Origin: Malus domestica
Taxonomy: Eukaryota; Streptophyta; Magnoliopsida; Rosales; Rosaceae
Length of the DNA: 64,000 nt
Direction of reading: 5' to 3'
NCBI RefSeq assembly: GCF_042453785.1
Contig: NC_091673.1
Location: 3,045,501-3,109,500 of the forward strand
Below the pieces are notes generated by a model. It was not told where the DNA came from. It ran no database searches and saw only the letters and a list, made by a program, of their open reading frames with translations. Made by a program: the position numbers and the translations under genes. This document shows positions 25,199-35,410 of this stretch, piece after piece. Within the stretch, counting starts at the first letter, position 1, and each line of letters opens with the position of its first letter.

Positions 25199-25996
25199 CT
25201 TTACTTTCGTTTGCACCCCTATTCGTTATTTTGTATGTAAACATACGTAAGGATGAATTTTTCAACAATTCAATAAGAACCTAAATATTTTCATTGTAAA
25301 TTGAGTAGTTAAATTAGGTGCCATGAATCACATAGTTCAACTATAACATGATGAAAAAGAAAAAACTAGAAAGAAAATAATTTATAAAATCCATAACACT
25401 AGTGGTACTTCTCAACTGGGCAGCCATTCTTGTCCTTGGGGAAGTTTCAGTAAAAAACCTAATACCACAGTACCAATAGTGACTAAAAGAACCTATTTAC
25501 CTCTAATTCCTGCAAAATTAAAAAATTAAAAAACCCCTAACACCATATCACATGCTCGGGACCGGACCGGGCTCATAACGATATTACATGATGTGTCATG
25601 TGATGTGTTAAAATTAATGAGGAAAAAAACTAAGAATAACAGGCCAAATGAATGAATATATAGCAAGAAGCAGATAGATCAACAGATGGAAATAAATGAA
25701 GTACCCAAACAAAGCAATCACTTAATTCTTAGTTATAAATTGTATCCCTAAAAAATTTCTGCAGAAACAACTTATGTGAAATTGGAAAATAGGCAAATGT
25801 TCAGAAGATGACAGACAGAGATCGAGATCGATATGAGCAAATTAAGTGCCCAAACCAATCACTTTTTATTGTTACTAACAATTTGGCAAAAGAAAGTAAA
25901 AGAAAAAGCTAGGAAGAAAATCAATTTGTTGCTAAGAAATAAGCCTTTGCAACGAAAAATTTCTGGAATATCATCATCTTGTATCTTGTAGCACAA

Positions 25997-26359
25997 TGTT
26001 GAAGTTTGTGGTTTTAATTATATTAACAAGCATCCAAAGGTTACACAAAATATATAGAAGAGTTTGAGTGAGTTGCAAACTGCACTCAACACTCACGACA
26101 GCCAGCATAGGATGCCACACTAATCTCCTTAAATAATGCAAGACAGCTAATTGAGACATAGGGAGCCACACTAATCAACCACACTAATCTCCTTAAATCA
26201 TGCAAAGCAGCCGGCATAGGGCCACACTAATCTTCCTTGAAATGAGGAGATAAGACCCTTACACAAGATGATAAGATCAAGAAGAAAATAGACAGCTATT
26301 AACTAGATAAAACCCTAATGAAGAGTAGTCATAAGTAACCGGAGGTCCTTCCTTCAATA
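25997..26359 (-). repeat. 3' LTR of the copia element
   Basis: 363 bp, 361 identical to the LTR at 30733-31095. Its right edge abuts the polypurine tract TTGAGGGGGAG (minus strand, 26360-26370). Confidence 0.97.
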
Positions 26360-26366
26360 CTCCCCC

Positions 26367-29300
26367 TCAAGCTGGATCCAAAAGGTTGATGGATCCAAGC
26401 TTGCCAAGGAGAAGCTGAAATTGATGAGAGGCCAATGATTTGGTGAATAGGTCCGCAAGTTGATCCGAGCTCCTTACAAAATGCGTTTGGATAACCTGAG
26501 ATTGAACTTGTGTACGAACATAGTGACAATCGACTTCAATGTGCTTGGTTCTCTCGTGAAAAACTGGGTTGGAAGCAATGTGCATTGCATCCTGATTGTC
26601 ACATAAAAGAGACATGGATTGATGATTGAAAACACCTAAGTCACACAGTAAACCTTTGAGCCAAATTAGTTCACACACAGTAGATGCCATGGCCCGATAT
26701 TCTGCCTCAGCACTGGATCTTGCAACGACAGTTTGTTTTTTGCTTTTCCATGAGACAAGGTTGCCTCCCACAAACGTGCAATATCCCATTGTAGACTTAC
26801 GATCAATGGAATTGCCAGCCCAATCTGCATCACAATAACCTGTAATCTGAGTGCTTGTATTGTTCTTCATGATTATACCACGTCCCACAGAACCTTTTAG
26901 ATACCGAAGTATCCTTTTGACTAGGTTAAAGTGTTCCATCGTGGGAGAGTGCATAAATTGGCTAACAATACTGACAACATAGGTAATGTCGGGCCTTGTG
27001 ATGGTCAGATATATCAACTTACCAACCAACCGCTGATAATAGCTTATGTTCGGAAGAGGTTGACCCTCTAAGCTGAGCTTAAGTTTAATGTCGAGAGGTG
27101 TAGGGACCAGTTTAGCATCACTCATGTTTTCTTCCTTAAGGAGATAAAGAACATATTTACGCTGGTTAAGGAATAAGCCCTTGTGAGAGGTAGCCATTTC
27201 GATGCCAAGGAAGTATCTCAGTACACCAAGATCTTTTATTGCAAAGCGTTGCTGAAGAGAATGCTTGAGTTCTTTGATTTCTTCAGGGTTATCTCCGGTG
27301 ATGATCAAGTCATCAACATACACAAGAACAACCAATGTACCAGCGGTGCCTGAGCGTACAAATAAAGAAGAGTCCGCATTGCTTCTTCCAAAACCAACAC
27401 TGATAAGGACTGAACTAAGCTTAGCATACCAGGCTCTCGGTGATTGTTTAAGGCCATAAATTGATTTGTGCAGTTTACACACAACATCCTGTTTATGACT
27501 TTGAGAGTGACCCGGTGGTAATCTCATGTAGACGTCTTCTTCAAGCTCACCATGTAAGAAGGCGTTTTTTACATCCATTTGATACATAGGCCATCCTTTG
27601 TTGACAGCCACGGACAAGAGTACGCGCACTGTGTTCATCTTTGCAACCGGGGCAAAGGTTTCCTTGTAATCCACATCAAATGTTTGAGTGAAGCCCCGGG
27701 CCACTAATCGTGCCTTGTGTCTTTCTATAAACCCATCCGAGTTGAATTTAATCTTGTATATCCACCTGCAGCCTACTATTTTCTTTCCTTTGGGCAGTGG
27801 CACAATGCTCCAGGTTTTATGTTGATCGAGTGCATGCAATTCATCCTGCATGGCTTGCTGCCACACCTATGATTGGTTAGCTTCTTGAAATGATTGAGGC
27901 TCTTCATGTGCAGATATATTACTCAAATAGGCAGTATAATTAGGTGACAACTTTTGGTAAGAACAGTAGTTGGATAAGGGGTGTTTAGGCTTGTACGTAA
28001 CAAAATCTTGCAATCTTGCTGGTGGGTGCCTCTCACGAGTTGGATTTCGTCGAGGTATGATAGGAAGAGACTCATCTGAGGATTCTTCAGGATGAATACT
28101 GCGTAGAGTTTCATCTTCCATAGGCATGTTGTTGTCGTCATATGGAGCCGGTTGATTTGGGGCCACAAGATCCATCGTGTGAGGTTGATCACCCACATTG
28201 TTGAGTATCTCAGTCATTGGCAGTGGAAACATGTCCAAGCTAATCTCCCCCTGACTTGTACTATCCAGAGACTTACTGTAATAAGAATTAGTTTCATGAA
28301 ATTGAACATCATTTGAAACAATTAATCTCTTAAGTTGTGGATTGTAACACTTATACCCTTTTTGTGTGGACGAGTAGCCAAGGAAAATGCATCTAGTTGC
28401 CCTAGGATCAAGTTTGTCTCGATGTAAGGGCTGAACATGAACAAAACAGATGCATCCAAAGACTTTAAGGTGAGACAAGTCCACCTTTCTGTTCTTGACT
28501 ATCTCTATTGGAGATTTGAACCCCAAAACCCTACTAGGTAACCTGTTGATTAGGTAAGCTGCTGTCATGACGCTTTGAGACAAAAAAAGTTTTGGTACAT
28601 TCATTTGTAACATCAATGCCCTAGTTTTTTCAAGGAGATCACGGTTTTTCCTCTGGGCAACACCATTTTGTTGGGGTGTGCCAACACAACTAGTTTGATG
28701 TATGATGCCATTGTTACTCAAATATTGAGTCATGACTTGGGACATGTATTCGGTGCCATTATCAGACCTTAGGGTTTTGATTTGAGAAGAAAAATGATTT
28801 TTAACAAGGTTGTGAAAGTCCTTAAACACTTCCATCACCTCACTTTTTGATTTTAACAAATATAACCAGGTGGTTCTTGAATAATCATCAACAAAAGTTA
28901 TGAAATATTTATAACCATCAAAAGATTCACTTGTTGGTCCCCATATATCAGAGTGTACAAGCTCAAAAAGGTGAAAAACTCTAGACATCGAAGACCCTAG
29001 AGGTAGTCTTGTTGCCTTTGACAAATGGCAAGTTTCACAGTGGGTTGATTCTTTGCCTAAGTCAGGAAATAAGGTGGACAAGATAGGTTGAGATGGATGG
29101 GCTAGTCGCTGGTGCCACAATGAGGCCTCTTGAATGGAGGTATAGATGGACTTTGACTTGGCATGAAACCCACAGGAAGAGTTTTTCGATATGTAATAGA
29201 GACCATCAATGTAAAACCCCTCACCAATCGTCCTCTTGGTTATACAATCCTGAAAAATGACAGTTTTTGGTGAAAAAATGGCCAAACAATTTAAGGAATT

Positions 29301-29705
29301 TGTGATTCTTCCCACTGAGAGAAGTTGAAATGGAAAAGATGGGACATATAGGGCCATAGACTCTATTTGATCTGATATCAGGTGGATTTTTCCCTTTCCT
29401 ACAATCCTAGCACCTTCACCATTAGCAACAGATACATGTGAAGGATTATGTAGTTTCTCAAATTTATGTAACTTTGACATTTGATTTGTCATATGGTCTG
29501 TGGCACCAGAATCTACAACCCAAAAATCATGTAACTCATTTATTTTAAGAGCAGTTTGGAAAGCAGTTATAATACCTTTCAAGTCTGTCTGAGGTACACA
29601 ATCAGCTTCAGCTAAAAAACCTGCAAATTTGCCCATCAATGCAAACTCATTTAACAGGTCCCTTATCTCTTCCCTTTTTTTGTTGGAGATACGATGCGAA
29701 CTCAT
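26367..29705 (-). pseudogene. copia pol: protease, integrase, reverse transcriptase, RNase H, one in-frame TAG
   Basis: Domain order on the minus strand is protease (FWVVDSGATDHMTN), integrase zinc finger (HQRLAHPS ... CETCHLSK), integrase core (DIWGP, DNGTEY, TPQQNGVAQRKN), then reverse transcriptase (CRWIYKIKFNSDG, MDVKNAFLHGEL, YVDDLIITGD) and RNase H (GYCDADWAGN, SSAEAEYRAM). Integrase before reverse transcriptase is the copia signature. A single TAG at 27867-27869 separates the two long open stretches (612 and 499 codons), which are in the same frame. The catalytic motifs look complete. Confidence 0.95.
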
Positions 29706-30660
29706 TTAACAGGGTGGCAGGATTTGCAGTAAACTGTTGATAGGTATCAAAACTGTTGATAGATGAAGATGTTGCAGTGTTGGCACGAGGGTGTGCTCGA
29801 CTTGTCTTTGGTGCGGATTTATCCTTCATGAAGTCAGGTTTGAGTTCTGGATGTAGGATCCAACACTTGTCTCTCACATGCTCGATGTTGTCACAATGTA
29901 GGCACTTCAAATGAGGGTTTTTCCCTTTATACCTTTTTTCATTTGTCAGGTAAGCCCTAGCTTATGTCACGTTGATTTTTATACCATTGTTCATGACTTT
30001 TCTCCTTACTTCCTCACGTTGGATAGTTGCACAGACACTAGTGAAGGATGGTAGCTCCGGGTTCATGAGAATGTGACTTCTCAAATCCTCATATTCTGAG
30101 CTTAAGCTAGACAATAATTGAAATTTTTTATCTTCTTCAGTTCTTTTAAGGAGCACTGAGGAATCAGTTGTGTGAGGTCTGTACACATCTAACTCATTCC
30201 ACATGCTTCTCAAGGAACCAAGATGTTGAACAAAGCTTTTACCTTCTTGCTGTATATTGGAGATATCCTTCTTGAGTTGAAAGATGCGAGCTGCATTGTT
30301 TTGATTGCCATACATCTCCTTCACGGTGGTCCAAAGAGTGAGAGACGACTCAGAATAGCTGAAGATTTCAGCAACCTTCCTTTCCATAGAATTTAACAAC
30401 CATGACATGACCAATTGATCTTTACATAGCCACCCTCCAAATTCTGGAGAATAAGCATCTGGTGCAGGTTGACTGCCATTGATGAAACCAAGTTTGGATC
30501 TTCCACCGAGAGCAAGACTGACAGCCCTTGCCCATGGCAAATAATTAAACTCATTCAATAACACTGAACTGAGACGTTGGTTTGGATTGATATCCATTTC
30601 AGACGCGCTTATAGATGAAGAAGCAATGATGCTTACATCATCTGGACTTCCATCTGCCAT
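29647..30660 (-). pseudogene. copia gag, interrupted by one stop
   Basis: From the ATG at 30660 (MADGSPDD). It holds the copia-type gag core (LNEFNYLPWARAVSLALGG, then MSWLLNSMERKVAEIF and IFQLKKDISNIQQEGKSF) and, after an in-frame TAA at 29962-29964, continues in the same frame to the zinc knuckle CLHCDNIEHVRDKC (around 29870-29910) and a Ser/Thr-rich segment ending at 29647. The pol part lies in another frame, so a frame change is needed between about 29650 and 29705. Confidence 0.88.
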
Positions 30661-30720
30661 TGTTTTTGAAAAAATAAACACAGCAGTTTCGATATACAGA
30701 ATAGGCTCATAATGATGCCT

Positions 30721-30732
30721 GCTCTGATACCA
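30721..30732 (-). promoter_or_regulatory. Primer-binding site, initiator Met-tRNA type
   Basis: On the minus strand TGGTATCAGAGC starts immediately after the LTR end CAACA. This is the standard plant copia primer-binding site, complementary to the 3' end of initiator methionine tRNA. Confidence 0.93.
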
Positions 30733-31095
30733 TGTTGAAGTTTGTGGTTTTAATTATATTAACAAGCATCCAAAGGTTACACAAAATATATAGAAAAGTT
30801 TGAGTGAGTTGCAAACTGCACTCAACACTCACGACAGCCAGCATAGGATGCCACACTAATCTCCTTAAATCATGCAAGACAGCTAATTGAGACATAGGGA
30901 GCCACACTAATCAACCACACTAATCTCCTTAAATCATGCAAAGCAGCCGGCATAGGGCCACACTAATCTTCCTTGAAATGAGGAGATAAGACCCTTACAC
31001 AAGATGATAAGATCAAGAAGAAAATAGACAGCTATTAACTAGATAAAACCCTAATGAAGAGTAGTCATAAGTAACCGGAGGTCCTTCCTTCAATA
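30733..31095 (-). repeat. 5' LTR of the copia element
   Basis: 363 bp. Its left edge abuts the primer-binding site. U3 is at the right, so transcription would run leftward. The target duplication CACAA follows at 31096-31100. Confidence 0.97.
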
Positions 31096-33769
31096 CACAA
31101 TGTATGACACCGATTGCCGCAGGTGTCGCATTCCACCATCCTCTCACCGTCTTCCTCCTTGGCTGGGCATTTACAGAGGAACGTCTTCAGGTGGTCAAAA
31201 CCACATTGGAACCACAGTTCATATCCTTCGCGTTGAAGCCATCCCCTATCAATTTAACTGGATTATCATTCAAAACCCTAGAAGCTGGTGTTGTATCACA
31301 CAATCTGAGAAAGATGTCGGACAATTCAAAGCATTATGTTGGACAATTCAAAGCATTCTTTTATGAAATAGTAACTGTCCTTCAGTCCCTTCTGTGCATT
31401 TTCCTTCAAATCTCCAATAGTTGCATCACCTGGAACAACAACCACCATGTCTCCAATTGGTGACTCCCTTTCCTCTTGGATTTTCTTGGAGTGATGCTCA
31501 TCCCTCCAATCAATGTTTGGCCATGGAATTTGACATATGAATGTCAGTGGCAAAGATTCCCCTTGTGCAGCAATGTCAAATTCTTTCACAAAATGTTTAC
31601 AATTCTGTATAATTTGAACACACTCCTTTACTTTCTTTACTTCTCCGTTTGAGTCTGCTCCGGGTAATCCCTCCATCTTCACATAAGAGTCATAGAGACG
31701 TTTTATATCATTGCATGTACGATTGTATATTTGTCCTTCCCATGGTACCTCCTTCAGCTGCAAATGATAAACATCCCTACCATTGTGGTCCTTTGTGATT
31801 GTACGGGCAAAAATGTGATGTTCATCAACCACCACGTTGTCTAGGTTGGACAACACATGATCTAGAACGGCGGTAGCCCCTACTGATGGCCTGTTAGCTT
31901 GCTTGTTTGCTCGAGCCAAGTCAACCGCTGCTTCCCGTAACGCTTTTCGGGGCATCAAAGGAGCACCATTGCCTAGTATCTCCTTGAATTGATTCACTGC
32001 TATGCGGATTTTGTCAGCTTTGCATTTGCTATTGTCCTTGAGCTCCTTTATGTCATCAACATTCCTGCTATTCCTCTTCATATTTTCTGCCTCATGAATC
32101 ATCCCAACAAGATGGGAGAGAAGATCTTTGAGCGTTCGAAAGTCCCTGTATCGCGAAAGTAATGCTTGCAACTGGTGGCCAAAGGAGGACTCGGTCATCT
32201 TTGAAAGCTCTAGTGACCCAATGTGGTTCAGTGAATCAACGTATGCGAAGCGACTGATCCCGTAGCTTCCACGATAGAACTTGTATCCCCACTTGTCAAA
32301 CCACGAACGTCCGCAAGCGACTCCGAACAACAATCGAAGATCCATCCCAGCTTTCATAGAATTGTCTTTAACACAGATTGCTCTGCAGGAATCAAAAGAT
32401 ACAAGGATTCTAATCTGTTCACATTCTAATTACATAAATAATTACATTCCCAAGATGAGTTTTCGCAATCATACCTGGTCCTAAGAAGAGTACACATTCT
32501 GTCCCACAAGTCCATAATCTCAGTGCCACTAAGATGAGCAGAGCCCGCATCATGTCCCCTTATGCCCAATAAATGGCCGTAACCATCAGAGTGAATCAAG
32601 CCATACATGATGTGGTTCTGCAGATCAAGCACACCATTCTGTAGAGGCTTATTCCAATCCTCTTCCGACAGAATAATCACATGGTATGATCGGTTGCACA
32701 GGAGATGCTTGCTCCAACCTATATATACAACCAGAACCAATTAACTAACTGAACCCATGTATAAACAGATCCTAACAATCTACGAGTCCATGATGTGCCA
32801 GTGAACAAGACATACATCGAAAAATTTAAACTCAAGATACACAATCATTAACTACTAGAATGCAGGATAAAGAATCGACGAAAAAAGTAGGCAAACAAAT
32901 CAACATATATACAATCTTTATCAAAAGATTGATGGATCAAAACAAACTACCATTTCATAATTAAACGTAAGGAAAAATTAACCAAGAAAGATTCAAATTT
33001 TCATCGAAACGTTCTACGGGCCATACAATATATTCAGATGTTTCAAGACTCCAAGCGTATTGAACAGCAGCGAATCTTTTATTTAAAACAGAGACAAACA
33101 ATGAATCTTATTTACTCGAGCACTGCAAGTTAGTTTGTGTCACCTGTTATCCGGCAATGGTCACAAGTCTGTCGTTTGGACAGTTTCTTCACATCTTCTT
33201 CAATGATGTAGAGGGGGACCGTAACACCTTGTCCTTCCACTGTAAGCTGCCTGCGCCAAACGTTCATGCCATGCAGAAACTCACCAAGATTATCGAATTC
33301 TTGAACAAATTCCAAAACGTTGTCGCGGAATGCTCCCAAGAATCGATGAGGGCCACTGCAAAAGTTACTAAAAGGGTGTGTGGTTGACATAGGTGTTTCA
33401 AGATCTATATCAGGATAGACTATGTCTTGGAGTAAGTACTTTCGTTGAGGAAGAAAGAAACTAAACTGAAATTGTTGGTTGTGTTTGACGAGACAGAAGA
33501 AGCCGAGACTGGGTAATTAGATTTTGTACGTACGCTCTCTATATATATATGCATTAATATCTGAGCGAGTCCTCATTAGCAAAGGCAAAAAGCACACCAA
33601 ATCAAGTAAGCAAATCTAAACTAGAAAACAGTACATACAAACTTAGCCAAAACTTGATTTAATTTCCTGTGTTGTTATCATACTCGTAGACTTATAGCAT
33701 AAGCAATATTTATTTTCTTTTATTTCCTTTTCCCCCTTTTTTCTATTTTTTTTAAGACTGTCTAACCGA

Positions 33770-33905
33770 AGGGGCAACATTAAAATTTAGGAAACTTTAA
33801 CGGAAAGCTACCGGTATTATTCACTTTAATGAAAAACCACATTTTTACACTAAAATGTCAATCCTGATACTATTTACTTTACCCTTTATTTTGTCATTAT
33901 TGTTT
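33770..33905. mobile_element. MITE fragment (inverted relative to the copy at 38630-38815)
   Basis: Words such as ATTCACTTTAATGAAAAACC and ACTTTACCCTTTATTTTGTC are the reverse complement of those at about 38690-38780. I remember this family as very common in apple. Confidence 0.6.
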
Positions 33906-34447
33906 GTTATGCAAGAAATTATTTTTAATAAATTGTGTCCTGCCATATTCATGTAACATGTCTAACTAAAGACAATAATTTATTAGTTTTAAATCCGATT
34001 TTAGACAAGTTTGAAATCTCCAAATAATTCTTATACAAAATCCCCTTACAATTCTCACGCGCTTTTTCGTGGCGAATTCTTGTGAAGGATTTGTATTTCC
34101 TCGTGGGTTTTTGAGGTGCATGCTCTTCTTCCGCTTGGCTGTCAAGAAATAAATTAAAAGATCACTCACATTGGTTCTTCTTAGGCACATAACTAACAGT
34201 AAATTACTGACTTCAGTTATCCAGAAGTACCTTAGTGAGAACATTGATCACGGAGTCTCTGGAGCAAGACCTCATGTCTTCGCAAGCTGAGGAGCATTGC
34301 CTAGCTGTATCGCACTGTGATTCATTTTTGTTCTCGGCTTATGGACCTCGGGAGTGCGAGTACGAAGAAGGAGATAGCCAATTTCCCAACCAAACGGGCT
34401 GGGTATCAGGCCAAGCTTGCCCAGCCTGATGGCCGTCCGTGGAGTTT

Positions 34448-34626
34448 GTGCCATAGAACTCGTCAGTTACAATTACTTGTTCGACATTATACTTACATTC
34501 TGCCCTTCTGAAGGGAACATCCACTCTAACAATTCCGTCTCTGTCTACCAAAATAACCGGAAATGTTTCAAAGAAAAGTAGCATACTACGTACAAAAAGT
34601 TCGCGTCCCTCTTTATTTCTACCCAT
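34448..34626 (-). pseudogene. psbB: Nuclear insertion of plastid psbB (CP47) sequence
   Basis: The minus-strand translation KEGRELFVR..., FFETFPV(I)[22 protein letters not shown] is the lumenal-loop segment of photosystem II CP47 with several substitutions. Only about 58 codons are present and the reading continues into unrelated residues, so it is a non-functional plastid-to-nucleus fragment. The gene is plastid-encoded in plants. Confidence 0.88.
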
Positions 34627-35410
34627 CTACCCAAGTATGATAGTTCAATCACTTTATTTGATACGCAATAAGCCTTTTGCTACAGCTCTGGAGCTGCCAG
34701 CTAGCTGCAGCATATTGCACCTACCTATACCCATTGTTAACCGAGGTTACGAAATCTTAGGTTCAGAACTTCAGAGTGTGGATTTCATATAAAAAAAGGG
34801 GTTCAAAATACCGACTGACTCTTTCATCTATTTGCTGGCCTGTGACCAAGGCATAGGCGGATTCCGTACTTAGTGCAATTAGCCTCTTGAAAAGGCTTGA
34901 TAGCTCTGATATGGGCTATCAAGTTCAAGGCCCTACCCTTTCTGGGGTAATTTCTCCCTTTATTAATACTTTTAGGGTAGCGCAATTCCTTAAGCCATCG
35001 ACTTTCTTAGAGCTGTAGCAGCTGGGTCAGCTAACATATTTGTTTGTGAGCGATTTACGTACTTTGATTACTAATCTAAGGAGTGCCTTCCCAGTACAGA
35101 TGGACACCACTAAATTTTATTTATAGAGTGCTTAAAGTAAACTGAAGTCCATAGATTATTTTTGGGTGAAAAATGAGAATTTCACAAGTTAATTACCACT
35201 GGGGTCATTCATAATCAAACCAAATAAGAACCTAGCTTGCTACTTAAACTTGAAAACTAGCAGGTAGGGAACAATCCGACATTTAGATTTAAATTAACTT
35301 TATAGAAATTTAGAACAATGCAACGTTAATTAGAGGTGCAACAAATACAGAGCTAGACTTTGGCTTAATTTGCAGCAACATGCAATAGGTGTAACACGGG
35401 AAACTGGAAG

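Larger units (their letters stand above)
25997..31095 (-). mobile_element. Ty1/copia LTR retrotransposon, full length, young, inserted in a PHD-finger exon
   Basis: Two 363-bp LTRs (25997-26359 and 30733-31095) flank gag and pol in copia order. The target duplication is CACAA at 25992-25996 and 31096-31100. In element orientation the LTRs start TATTGAAG and end CTTCAACA, a TA..CA end pair rather than TG..CA. The LTRs differ at only two positions (26060 against 30796; 26135 against 30871), so insertion is recent. A primer-binding site and polypurine tract are in place. The coding region has two in-frame stops and one frame change, so this copy is probably not autonomous. Confidence 0.97.
25859..33390 (-). 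pseudogene. MALE STERILITY 1 / MALE MEIOCYTE DEATH 1-like PHD-finger gene, split by a copia element (copy A)
   Basis: Exons read leftward: 33144-33390, 32475-32718, then exon 3 from 32382 to the transposon, continuing at 25859-25996. Exon 1 holds FRDNVLEFVQEF and QTCDHCRITG; exon 2 GWSKHLLCN and MYGLIHSDGYGHLL; exon 3 WFDKWGYKFYRGSYGI, a winged-helix-like middle and a PHD finger (CKCPAKEEDGERM, ECDTCGNRCHTL | CYKIQDDDIPEIFRCK). This is the domain order of MS1/MMD1 regulators of male meiosis and tapetum. Three lesions are visible: a 22-bp tandem duplication (31314-31357) that shifts frame and stops translation at 31326, loss of one base between 31220 and 31221 relative to copy B, and the copia insertion between zinc-ligand residues of the PHD finger. 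A TATA-like run lies near 33540. Without splicing around these lesions it would give an N-terminal protein with no PHD finger. Confidence 0.88.
33391..35410. other. Intergenic spacer with a MITE remnant and organelle-like DNA
   Basis: Between the 5' end of the PHD-finger pseudogene and the 3' end of the F-box gene. Contains the MITE fragment at 33770-33905 and the psbB-derived piece at 34448-34626. The stretch 34230-35090 is less AT-rich than its surroundings and might include more organellar DNA, but I could not name a further source. Confidence 0.5.

Noticed and set aside
34235-34511. Overlapping open frames around the plastid fragment
   Set aside because: Only the short psbB-like part is recognisable. 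The rest has no match I can name, so it is not called a gene.
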